Below are positions 55,167 through 62,922 of a stretch of 64,000 nt of DNA, piece by piece (position 1 is the stretch's first letter; the number at the start of each line of letters is the position of its first letter). Origin of the DNA: Halomonas sp. KAO (lineage in GTDB: Bacteria; Pseudomonadota; Gammaproteobacteria; Pseudomonadales; Halomonadaceae); contig NZ_JADNRL010000019.1 in assembly GCF_015595025.1 (NCBI RefSeq), positions 577,102 to 641,101 on the forward strand. The letters run 5' to 3'. Position numbers and translations under genes: made by a program. The notes under the pieces were generated by a model, which saw only the letters and a list, made by a program, of their open reading frames with translations, did no database searches and was not told the DNA's origin.

Positions 55167-56840
55167 ATGCTGACGGAACTTGCCATTCGCGACTTCGCCA
55201 TCGTCGACCATCTCGAGCTGGAGCTCGCCGGCGGCATGACCGCCATCACCGGCGAGACCGGCGCCGGCAAATCGATCCTGCTCGGGGCCCTCGGCCTCTG
55301 CCTGGGCGAGCGCGCCGATGCCGCCAGCGTGCGCCACGGCCGGGAGCGCGCCGACCTCTCCGCCCGCTTCGATATCACCGACCTGCCCCAAGCCCGGGAC
55401 TGGCTGGCCGCCCGGGAGCTGCCCGGCGACGACTGCCTGCTGCGGCGAGTGGTCAGTGCCAACGGCCGCTCCAAGGCATGGATCAACGGCCAGCCGGTGA
55501 CGATCGCCGATCTGCGCGGCCTGGGTGAGCACTTGATCGAGGTGCATGGACAGCATGCCCATCAGCAGCTGTTGCGCGAGGAGACCCATCTGCGCCTGCT
55601 CGACGACTTCGCCGGACATCGCGACACCGTCGCCAGCATGGCCGAGCGCTTTCGCGCCTGGCAGGCCGCCCGGCGACGGCTCAAGCGCCTGGCCGAGGAT
55701 GGCGACGAGCTGAGCGCCCGCCGCCAGCTGGTGCGCTACCAGGTCGAGGAGCTCGACCAGCTGGGCCTCGCCGAGGGCGAACTGAAGGCCCTGGAGGAGG
55801 AGCAGGAGGAGCTGGCCCACGCCGAGGAGCGCCTGCGCGAGGCGCAGTTCGCCAGCGAGTGCTGCGACAGCGACGAGGGTGGCGCCATCAGCTGCCTCAC
55901 CCAGGCGATCACTCGGCTCGAAACGCTGCCTGGCTGCGACCGAGGCCGCCTGGCGGAGACGCTGGCCATGCTCGGGGAGGCGCGCATCCAGGTCGAGGAG
56001 GCGGCCCGCGAACTGACCCACCTCGCCGCGGATACCGAGCTCGACCCCGAGCGCCTGGCCTGGGTGGATGAGCGCCTGGGGGCCGTGCACCGCCTGGCAC
56101 GCAAGCACCATGTGATGCCCGAGGAGCTGCTGGCGCTGCATCAGGACCTGCAGGCCGAGCTGGCGACCCTCGAGGAGGGTGACCAGGACCTGGACAGCCT
56201 CTCCGCCGAGGTCGAGGCCCTGCGCGAGGAGTGGAAGCGCCTGGCCCGGGAGGTAGGCGAGGCGCGCCGCCAGGCGGCCGCACGCTTCGGCGAGGCCGTG
56301 CAGGAGCAGCTCGCCTTCCTGGCCATGGGCAAGGCATGCTTCGAGGTCGAGGTGAGCGAGCGTGAGACGCCCGCCGCCGAAGGGCTGGACAGCGTGCGCT
56401 TCCTGATTGCCGCCAATCCCGGCCAGCCAGCACGGCCACTGGCCAAGGTCGCCTCGGGGGGCGAGCTGTCGCGCATCAGCCTGGCGATCCAGGTGGTGGC
56501 GGCACGCCACTCCACCATCCCCAGCCTGGTGTTCGACGAGGTGGATGTGGGTATCTCCGGCGCCACCGCCGAGATCGTCGGCCAGCTGCTGCGCCGGCTC
56601 GGCGAACAGGGGCAGGTGATGACGGTGACCCACCTGCCCCAGGTGGCGGCTCAGGCCCACCGCCATCTACATATCGAGAAGCAGGCCGAGGGCGACACCA
56701 CCCTGACCCGCATGGCACTGCTCGATGAGGCCGGCCGGGTCGGCGAGCTGGCGCGCATGCTGGGCGGGGTCAACCTCTCCGACCGCACCCTGGCTCATGC
56801 CCGGGAGATGCTCGATGCCAGCCAGCACCCCCACCACTGA
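55167..56840 (+). CDS. recN: DNA repair protein RecN
   Basis: SMC-like ATPase that helps repair double-strand breaks. The 557-residue protein starts MLTELAIRDFAIVDHLELEL, has Walker A TGETGAGKS near residue 30, a central coiled coil (about 150-370), the ABC signature VASGGELSRISLA and Walker B LVFDEVDVGISG. A strong promoter with LexA-like sites precedes it. It ends before a perfect palindromic terminator shared with fur. Confidence 0.96.
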   Translation: MLTELAIRDFAIVDHLELELAGGMTAITGETGAGKSILLGALGLCLGERADAASVRHGRERADLSARFDITDLPQARDWLAARELPGDDCLLRRVVSANGRSKAWINGQPVTIADLRGLGEHLIEVHGQHAHQQLLREETHLRLLDDFAGHRDTVASMAERFRAWQAARRRLKRLAEDGDELSARRQLVRYQVEELDQLGLAEGELKALEEEQEELAHAEERLREAQFASECCDSDEGGAISCLTQAITRLETLPGCDRGRLAETLAMLGEARIQVEEAARELTHLAADTELDPERLAWVDERLGAVHRLARKHHVMPEELLALHQDLQAELATLEEGDQDLDSLSAEVEALREEWKRLAREVGEARRQAAARFGEAVQEQLAFLAMGKACFEVEVSERETPAAEGLDSVRFLIAANPGQPARPLAKVASGGELSRISLAIQVVAARHSTIPSLVFDEVDVGISGATAEIVGQLLRRLGEQGQVMTVTHLPQVAAQAHRHLHIEKQAEGDTTLTRMALLDEAGRVGELARMLGGVNLSDRTLAHAREMLDASQHPHH

Positions 56841-56888
56841 TCGCTGCCTGACCGACGAACAGTGAGTACCGGCCGCGGATAATCGGCC

Positions 56889-56935
56889 CTAAAACACCAC
56901 GGCCCCGATCACTGATCGGGGCCGTGGTGTTTTAG
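56889..56935. terminator. bidirectional terminator between recN and fur
   Basis: A 47-base perfect palindrome with 23-base arms (CTAAAACACCACGGCCCCGA and TCA on the left) around a single C. A-run and T-run at the ends allow termination in both directions. Confidence 0.92.
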
Positions 56936-56994
56936 ACTGGCACTGTTTCAGGCTGCCGCTGCCTCAGGCTGGCGTCGCCGGCATCTGAGCACGA

Positions 56995-57440
56995 CTACTT
57001 GCGCGGCGGGCCATCCAGGCGGGTCGCATTGGAGCCACGCGGACGGACGTAGAGCACCAGGTCGTGATCGACAAGCTCATAGCCATGCTCCTCGGCGATC
57101 TCCTGCTGGCGGCGCTCGATCACCTCGTCGAAGAACTCGACGATCTCGCCGCTCTCGAGGCACACCATATGATCATGGTGCTCCTCCTGAGAGATCTCGA
57201 ACACGGCGTGCCCCCATCGAAGTTGTGACGGACCACCAGGCCCGCCGCCTCGAATTGGGTCAGCACACGATAGACGGTGGCGAGGCCAACGTCTTCACCG
57301 GCATCCAACAGAGTCTTGTAGACATCCTCGGCGCTCAGGTGATGCTCGCCCTGGGCATTTTCCAGGATCTGCAGAATCTTGACGCGCGGCAGGGTCACCT
57401 TGAGACCGGCCTTGCGTAATTCATGGTTCTGGTCGGCCAT
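56995..57440 (-). pseudogene. fur: ferric uptake regulator gene with a one-base frameshift
   Basis: The first part (MADQNHELRKAGLKVTLPRV, winged-helix DNA-binding domain, through LVVRHNFDGG) is a normal Fur in one frame; the rest (FEISQEEHHDHMVCLESGEI with metal-binding His/Glu/Cys-containing region) continues in another. The break is at about 57212-57217, where GATGGGGGCACGCC is read and one more base (GGCCAC) would restore GGHAVFEIS. The interval is 446 bases against 447 for an intact 148-residue protein. It is divergent from bamE, the usual fur-omlA pair. A sequencing or assembly slip at a C5/G5 run is at least as likely as a real mutation. Confidence 0.9.
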
Positions 57441-57512
57441 GGTAGCTCTTCGCAGTAACGGGTAGGGTCGGGTATGATCGACCGAAACCACGATAGTGAA
57501 GAACAGGCGCAA

Positions 57513-57938
57513 ATGCAAAAGTTGACCAAAATCGTCACCCTTACCGTCGCCCTGCTGCTGGCCAGCGGCTGCAGCTACTTCGGGGTCTACAAGCGCGACA
57601 TTCCCCAGGGCAACCTGGTGACCGCCGAGATGGTGGGACAGCTGCGCACCGGCATGACGCGTGACGACGTCATCTATGTGATGGGCAGCCCTCTGCTGGA
57701 GGCGCCCTTCGATGCCAGCCAGTGGGACTACCTCTTCTACCTGGACAAGGCCTACGAGGGCACCGAGCGCCGTCGCGTCACCCTGACCTTCGATGGCAAC
57801 CGCCTGGTGGATATCCAGCGTGAAGGGGATCTCGACGGCGCGATCGAGATGCGCCAGGACGAGGGTGGTCCATCACTGGACGCCGGCACCGGCACGCCAC
57901 TGGCGACGCCCAACGCCGTTCCCGCCGACCAGCGCTGA
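57513..57938 (+). CDS. bamE: outer membrane assembly lipoprotein BamE (OmlA/SmpA)
   Basis: Lipoprotein of the BAM complex that inserts beta-barrel proteins in the outer membrane. The 141-residue precursor has a lipobox LLASGC (Cys near residue 20) and the SmpA/OmlA fold with QLRTGMTRDDVIYVMGSPL and WDYLFYL. The ATG at 57513 gives a proper signal peptide; the frame opens at 57474. Divergent from fur as in Pseudomonas and Xanthomonas. Confidence 0.94.
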   Translation: MQKLTKIVTLTVALLLASGCSYFGVYKRDIPQGNLVTAEMVGQLRTGMTRDDVIYVMGSPLLEAPFDASQWDYLFYLDKAYEGTERRRVTLTFDGNRLVDIQREGDLDGAIEMRQDEGGPSLDAGTGTPLATPNAVPADQR

Positions 57939-57991
57939 TAGCCGCCAGCCTGGCCAAGCGACGCCCCGCCGAGTATCCGCCCGGCGGGGCG

Positions 57992-58288
57992 TCAGCGTCT
58001 GGTGTTGGCGCGGGCCTGGCGGGCGGCCTTGGGGTCGATGATCAGTGCACGATAGGCCTCGACCCGGTCACCGGCGCGTAACCGATGGGATTCGGGCTCG
58101 CGAAGGCGCTTGCCGAACAGCCCCAGGTCGGGAGCACTGAAGGCCTCGGCGGGCAGTTCGGGAAAGTGTGACGGCAGGTCGGCCAGTGCCACGGCTTCGC
58201 TTGCCGTGGTGCCGAGCGGCACCCGCAGAGCGATGATGCGCTGCTTCTCCGGGAGGGCGAAGGCGACCTCGACATCGATCTCGGCCAT
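57992..58288 (-). CDS. rnfH: RnfH family protein
   Basis: Small ubiquitin-like fold protein of 98 residues. The segments MAEIDVEVAFALPEKQ, GLFGKRL and DRVEAYRALIIDPKAARQ(A)R are typical of RnfH/YfjF. Its role is uncertain despite the rnf name. It is three bases downstream of ratA, the standard ratA-rnfH (yfjG-yfjF) toxin/antitoxin-like pair whose toxin function is itself debated. Confidence 0.9.
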   Translation of the reverse strand: MAEIDVEVAFALPEKQRIIALRVPLGTTASEAVALADLPSHFPELPAEAFSAPDLGLFGKRLREPESHRLRAGDRVEAYRALIIDPKAARQARANTRR

Positions 58289-58291
58289 GCT

Positions 58292-58726
58292 TCAGCGCCC
58301 GTAAAGGTCGTTGGCACGGCGCGTGAAGGAGTCGACCAGCTGCCCCGCCACCTGCTGGAAGAGCTTGCCGAAGGCCATGCCGAGCAGGCGATTGGCGAAC
58401 TCGAACTCCATCTCCAGGCTCACCTTGCAGGTGTTCTCGCCCATGGGGGTGAACAGCCAGCGGCCGCGCAGGCGCTTGAAGGGGCCGCTGACCAGCGACA
58501 TCTCGATGCGCTCGGGTTCGATCAGGTCGTTGCGGGTCATGATGCTCTGCTCGATGCCGGCCCGACCCAGCGTCATCTCGCCGATCAGGTGTGACTCGTC
58601 ACGCTCCACCAGGCGGGCGCGGCGGCAGCCCGGCAGGAACTCCGGGTAGCGTTCAAAGTCATTGACCAGATCGAACATTTCCTGGGGGGTATGCCGCACC
58701 ATGGCGGTTCGGTTAACCGTTGGCAT
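58292..58726 (-). CDS. ratA: RatA family START/ubiquinone-binding protein
   Basis: Protein of 144 residues with a START-like (SRPBCC, Coq10-type) fold: MVRHTPQEMFDLVNDFERYPEFLPGC at the N-terminus and LLGMAFGKLFQQVAGQLVDSF at the end. E. coli RatA has been described as blocking 70S formation, while relatives act as ubiquinone chaperones. The ATG at 58726 has GAGGAG upstream. It pairs with rnfH and is divergent from smpB. Confidence 0.92.
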   Translation of the reverse strand: MPTVNRTAMVRHTPQEMFDLVNDFERYPEFLPGCRRARLVERDESHLIGEMTLGRAGIEQSIMTRNDLIEPERIEMSLVSGPFKRLRGRWLFTPMGENTCKVSLEMEFEFANRLLGMAFGKLFQQVAGQLVDSFTRRANDLYGR

Positions 58727-58857
58727 TGCGCTCCTCGCTGACTTCACGGTGCCCAGGGCGTATCATGGGCCGTCATTTCAGGCCTTGAATGGTACCACGC
58801 TTCCCCACATCTCGGAGGAAGCCGCCACGGACAAGACACGATACGATACGAGGTTTC

Positions 58858-59349
58858 ATGGCCAACAAGAAAGGCAAGGGCAAGGGCCCCGGCAGCAACG
58901 TCATCGCCTTGAACAAGAAGGCACGCTTCGAATACCACATCGAGGAGAGCTTCGAGGCCGGCCTGGTGCTGGCGGGCTGGGAGGTCAAGAGTCTGCGGGC
59001 GGGCAAGGCCCAGCTCACCGACACCTACATCCTGGTCAAGAACGGCGAGGCCTGGCTGCTGGGCAGCCATATTGTGCCGCTCAACACCGCGAGCACCCAC
59101 GAGGTGGCCGACCCCACGCGCACCCGCAAGCTGCTGCTGCACAAGAAGGAGATCGCCAAGATCTTCTCGCGCACCCAGGACAAGGGGCACACCTGTGTGC
59201 CGCTCAAGCTCTACTGGAAGGGCAACCGGGTGAAGTGCGAGCTGGCGCTGGTGACCGGCAAGAAGCTGCATGACAAGCGTGCCACCGAGAAGGATCGCGA
59301 CTGGCAGCGTCAGAAGGGACGCATCATGCGGGAACAAAACCGGGGCTGA
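58858..59349 (+). CDS. smpB: SsrA-binding protein SmpB
   Basis: Binds tmRNA and brings it to stalled ribosomes. The 163-residue protein begins [14 protein letters not shown] and has the OB-fold core [25 protein letters not shown] and the basic tail [10 protein letters not shown]. The ATG at 58858 is chosen; an in-frame ATG at 58789 adds non-family sequence. The tmRNA gene starts 40 bases downstream. Confidence 0.96.
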   Translation: MANKKGKGKGPGSNVIALNKKARFEYHIEESFEAGLVLAGWEVKSLRAGKAQLTDTYILVKNGEAWLLGSHIVPLNTASTHEVADPTRTRKLLLHKKEIAKIFSRTQDKGHTCVPLKLYWKGNRVKCELALVTGKKLHDKRATEKDRDWQRQKGRIMREQNRG

Positions 59350-59389
59350 CCTGTCATATCAAGCAACATCCTGTTAGGATGGACGTTAA

Positions 59390-59770
59390 GGGGGCGACAT
59401 GGTTTCGACGCCGGTGACAACCCCTGCGGTGCATGCCGAGAGCGTGATGTATCTCGTAAATCCAACATCACGATTAAATAGTCGCAAACGACGAAAACTA
59501 CGCTCAGGGCGCGCTGGCAGCTTAATAGCCGCTAGCTTCTAGTCCGGCCCCGAAGTGATGTGCCCATTCATCACGGAGGGGATACGAGCCAAGAATGATG
59601 GGATCGCGATCGGTAGCGTCCTCTTGCCGGTCGTTAAACTTTAGAGGACTCGCGAGGCTGGATCCTGACCGTCGGAGCCAGTCGCGTTAAATTAAATGAC
59701 GGAATCTAAGCATGTAGAGCCAATGGGCGAGTGCTGGCGGACGCGGGTTCAATTCCCGCCGCCTCCACCA
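59390..59770 (+). ncRNA. ssrA: transfer-messenger RNA (tmRNA)
   Basis: The 381-base gene has tRNA-like ends: 5' GGGGGCGACATGGTTTCGACG pairs its first seven bases with CGCCTCC near the 3' end, and the T-arm GGGTTCAATTCCC and CCA are encoded. The tag frame begins at the GCA at 59484 and reads ANDENYAQGALAA, stopping at TAA 59523-59525. Together with SmpB it rescues stalled ribosomes and tags the peptide for proteolysis. Confidence 0.97.
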
Positions 59771-59785
59771 ATCAGCAAGCGAATC

Positions 59786-59807
59786 AAGCACCTACGGGTG
59801 CTTTTTT
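59786..59807 (+). terminator. terminator of ssrA
   Basis: Stem AGCACC/GGTGCT with a TACG loop followed by a run of six T, 16 bases after the tmRNA CCA end. Confidence 0.88.
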
Positions 59808-59882
59808 CGTTTATGGACCACCTCTTCGCCCTACCCCCCGACGATGGGCATTGATCATCACCCGACATTCGGCAGTACCTAG

Positions 59883-60833
59883 ATGCAACCATCAGTAACC
59901 CCTGAGTCTGCTTCCATGAAGTCATTGATTGCCTTCGTGACCACCGCCAGGCTGGGCTCGATGACCGCGGCGGCCGATGCCGAACGCACCACCCAACCCA
60001 CCATTTCCCAACGGATTCGAGTACTGGAGGAGCATCTCGGCCTGCCGCTGTTTGACCGTCGCGGGGGGCGACTGAGCCTGACCACCCAAGGGGAGCACCT
60101 CTACCGGGAGATCGCACCGAGCCTCGACACCCTGCGCGATGCTTGTGATCGCTTCAGACGCCATGGCCAGGGTCCCGCGCCGTCGGTCGTCATCGCCGCC
60201 GACGCAGGGTTCGCGCATCTCTGGCTGCTCCCGCGCCTACCGGCGCTGAAGCGGGCCTTCCCGGGTTTCAATGTCAGGCTGATGCCCATCGATCGTGCGG
60301 ATGACCCCGAACGGTTGGCTGCAGACATCACGATTCGTTTTGGCCCACACGCCCCTCAGGAGGAGGAGCGGCTGGTGGCGCGCGAGGTGGTCTTTCCCGT
60401 TTGCAGTCACGAATATGCCCAACAGCACGATATCTCAGGCTCCCTGACCTCCTCGAAGCTGGCTGAGCTTTCGCTGCTGCATCAGGATATTCGCAATCCG
60501 CGTTGGCTCGACTGGACGCAGTGGTGCCAGCACGCGGGCCTGACGCTGGCGCCCGACGAGGGCATCTTTACCTATCACAACTATGCGCTGCTGCTGAATG
60601 CCGCGCTTGCCCATCGTGGGGTGGCGCTGGGTTGGTCGAACCTGGTCGAGGAGTACCTGGTCACCGGCCAGCTGGTGGCGCTGGGGCCGCAGATCACGCG
60701 CGAAAGCTATGGCTATTGGCTGAGTGTCAAGCATCATCGGAGTGCGGTGATCGAGCCGATCCGTGACTGGCTGCTGGATGCCGTGGATCGGGAGGAAGGA
60801 CTGCCGACGGAGGGTGCGGGCCCCAGATATTGA
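59883..60833 (+). CDS. LysR family transcriptional regulator
   Basis: Protein of 316 residues with an N-terminal winged helix (GSMTAAADAERTTQPTISQRI, then LEEHLGLPLFDRRGG) and a C-terminal substrate-binding domain (about residues 105-300). It resembles the GcvA-like branch. The start at 59883 or 59916 (MKSLIAFVTT) is unclear, as neither has a good ribosome-binding site. It is convergent with the tmpB/tmpA-like pair and could regulate it, but LysR genes more often lie divergent from their targets, so the link is only suggestive. Confidence 0.85.
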   Translation: MQPSVTPESASMKSLIAFVTTARLGSMTAAADAERTTQPTISQRIRVLEEHLGLPLFDRRGGRLSLTTQGEHLYREIAPSLDTLRDACDRFRRHGQGPAPSVVIAADAGFAHLWLLPRLPALKRAFPGFNVRLMPIDRADDPERLAADITIRFGPHAPQEEERLVAREVVFPVCSHEYAQQHDISGSLTSSKLAELSLLHQDIRNPRWLDWTQWCQHAGLTLAPDEGIFTYHNYALLLNAALAHRGVALGWSNLVEEYLVTGQLVALGPQITRESYGYWLSVKHHRSAVIEPIRDWLLDAVDREEGLPTEGAGPRY

Positions 60834-60846
60834 ACCTCGAGGCGTT

Positions 60847-60871
60847 GCGGATGCTCGTCTCGAGCATCCGC
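60847..60871. terminator. hairpin between the LysR gene and tmpB-like gene
   Basis: Perfect 11-bp stem GCGGATGCTCG/CGAGCATCCGC with a three-base loop in the 52-base gap of two convergent genes; no T-run on either side. Confidence 0.5.
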
Positions 60872-60885
60872 ACAAGACCATGGCC

Positions 60886-61473
60886 TCATACTTCCAGCGG
60901 ATACTCCTCGCCGATCACCGCCGGATCGAAGGGCTGGCGAGAGAACACACGCCGCAGCATGGGCTCGAAGTGTTCGAGCGGAGGCGTCGGATAGTCCGGA
61001 TCGAACGCGGCCTGGTCGTAGCGCTCACAGAAGTCGACGCAGGTCTGGTACCAGGGGTGGTCCTTGTAACGGTCTCGCTCGTGGGGATCTTCGCCGAAGT
61101 GGTGCGCGTAATAGACTTTCTGGAAGAGGCCATGGTGATGAATGACCCAGGTGACCTCGGCACGCACATAGGGACGAATGATGGCGGCCGCCAGCTGAGA
61201 GTGATTGTAGGGGGCCAGCTCATCGCCCAAATCGTGCAGCAGGGCCGCCACGATCATGTCCTCATCGGCACCGTCAGCCTCGGCGCGTGCCGCCGATTGC
61301 AATGAATGCTCCAGCCGAGTGACCTGATAGCCGCTCAGGGTGTTCTCCAGCTGGCGCAGGGCGTTGAGCAGACGGTCGACCAACCCCTGGTTGAAGGTGT
61401 CTTCCAGCTGCTCCAGGAAGACATACTCCTCCCGGGTGCCGTCTTTCATCTGGCGAAATGTGACCTGTTCCAT
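60886..61473 (-). CDS. tmpB: HD-domain oxygenase, TmpB/PhnZ-like
   Basis: Protein of 195 residues with an HD-fold metal site: LEHSLQ, then LLHDLGD and VIHHHGLFQ supply the His/Asp ligands, and an N-terminal TREEYVFLEQLE segment sits where PhnZ-type enzymes have their Tyr-Glu substrate gate. HD oxygenases of this type (PhnZ, TmpB) use a mixed-valent di-iron centre to cleave 1-hydroxyphosphonates. TmpB splits 1-hydroxy-2-(trimethylammonio)ethylphosphonate to glycine betaine and phosphate. The ATG directly follows the TGA of the upstream dioxygenase gene. A generic HD hydrolase is the alternative. Confidence 0.7.
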   Translation of the reverse strand: MEQVTFRQMKDGTREEYVFLEQLEDTFNQGLVDRLLNALRQLENTLSGYQVTRLEHSLQSAARAEADGADEDMIVAALLHDLGDELAPYNHSQLAAAIIRPYVRAEVTWVIHHHGLFQKVYYAHHFGEDPHERDRYKDHPWYQTCVDFCERYDQAAFDPDYPTPPLEHFEPMLRRVFSRQPFDPAVIGEEYPLEV

Positions 61474-62616
61474 TCAGGCAACCTCCTCGATGGATGCGTG
61501 AGTCTTCAAGAGGCTGGCAAATCGTTCCCGCGGGCCATCGGCATCCAGATAGCAGCCCTGCAGGTGGCGATGCCCCTCGTTACTGTCATAGCTGGTGCGA
61601 CCGTGCAGCACGCGGCTGTTGTCGAACAGCATCAACTCGCCGGCACCAAGGGCAAAGCGCACCTCATAGGCCGGGTCGGCCAGCAGTTCGCCAAGCCGCT
61701 GGCGGGCACGGTGGAACAGCCGGGTCTGGGCGTCGGACAACAGCGGCAGAGCATCCAGACGCGGGCTGTAATGGACACCGGTCGGATGGCCGTCATCGTC
61801 GGTCTGGATCATGGTGCGCTGGGTGACCAGCCGGGTGCCGGCGTCGACGAAGCGAAAGCGCACCGGTATCTGCTTGAGCAGTTCATAGCCGTCCGGCATT
61901 TCCTGGCGCAACTGCTCGAGGACCTTGAGACTGTCGGCCAGGGTGGAGAGGCCACCGGTGGTCTCGTTGACCAGGCAGTGTAGCAGCTGGATGCCGGGTA
62001 CCGGATCGCGATAGGGATTGTCGGTATGGGGGCCCAGCGCCACGCTGCGATAGGCGAGGTCATTGCCGCTGGGGCGGGAGTAGACCTCGAAATAGCGGCC
62101 AAAATTGGTTTCCTTGACGTAGCCGAAGTGACTGCCGACCTGCAGGATGCGTTCAGGGTCGGTGGGCACGCCATACAGCACGATATACCCCCGCCGCAGA
62201 TAGGCATCTAGGGAAGCCTGAAAATAGGCGGGGTCGTTGAGCACCCGGTTCCAGTCGAAACGCATCTGTTGCGGCGCCAGCGTGGCATCCCAGGGCTCGG
62301 CGACCGGTAAGAGATCGGTCTCGCCCAGCTCATCGGCCAGGGTGCTCACGTCGTAGGTCTCGCGATGGCCATCGCTGAAGGTGAGATCCACTTGTTGCTC
62401 GGCCACCCGTACAGCCCGGACAAGCGTCAGGTCGGCGTCGATGGCGTGAGAGTCGAACAGCCGCTGCTGGGTCATGGCCTCCAGATGATCGGGGGCCTGA
62501 GTGCGCTCACGTAGCCACAACGGACTGAGTTCATGGGGCTGCCCACCATCCTCGATGACAACGGCGGGCGGCTGTTCATGAATGAGAAAGGTGTAACAGC
62601 GGGAAATGGGCTGCAT
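61474..62616 (-). CDS. tmpA: 2-oxoglutarate-dependent dioxygenase, TmpA/gamma-butyrobetaine hydroxylase-like
   Basis: Fe(II)/2-oxoglutarate dioxygenase of 380 residues. The N-terminal about 90 residues form a DUF971-type domain (HELSPLWLRERTQA), then a TauD domain with iron ligands HTD in LGPHTDNPYRD and the distal His in NSRVLHGRTSY, and an Arg in GHRHLQG. This architecture is shared by gamma-butyrobetaine hydroxylases and TmpA, which hydroxylates 2-(trimethylammonio)ethylphosphonate. Pairing with an HD oxygenase favours TmpA. The ATG at 62616 has GGAG seven bases upstream. No phosphonate transporter is in the window. Confidence 0.7.
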   Translation of the reverse strand: MQPISRCYTFLIHEQPPAVVIEDGGQPHELSPLWLRERTQAPDHLEAMTQQRLFDSHAIDADLTLVRAVRVAEQQVDLTFSDGHRETYDVSTLADELGETDLLPVAEPWDATLAPQQMRFDWNRVLNDPAYFQASLDAYLRRGYIVLYGVPTDPERILQVGSHFGYVKETNFGRYFEVYSRPSGNDLAYRSVALGPHTDNPYRDPVPGIQLLHCLVNETTGGLSTLADSLKVLEQLRQEMPDGYELLKQIPVRFRFVDAGTRLVTQRTMIQTDDDGHPTGVHYSPRLDALPLLSDAQTRLFHRARQRLGELLADPAYEVRFALGAGELMLFDNSRVLHGRTSYDSNEGHRHLQGCYLDADGPRERFASLLKTHASIEEVA

Positions 62617-62922
62617 CGTCAGGCTCCGGTTGCGGTCAGTTAACCGGCATGCATGCTGCAGAACCCGACGACAGCCGAGTAGAGGCGAAGCCTTATTCAC
62701 CGCCATGCATTTTTCTTATACCCCTCTGTTGGTTGTGAATAGGCGACCCCATCTCCCTTCGACCCAGGGCTTGTTGCAGGTCTCCCCCTGTCGAGCCGGC
62801 CGACCTCCATCCTGAACACCGTCTTCCATCCAGAACAAGAGAGGCGCGTTGACGCAGCACACTTGGCCCGGGGGAGGCCAGCCTCTAGGCTCGAAGCATC
62901 TCCCTCCTTGCCTGGTTCCAGC

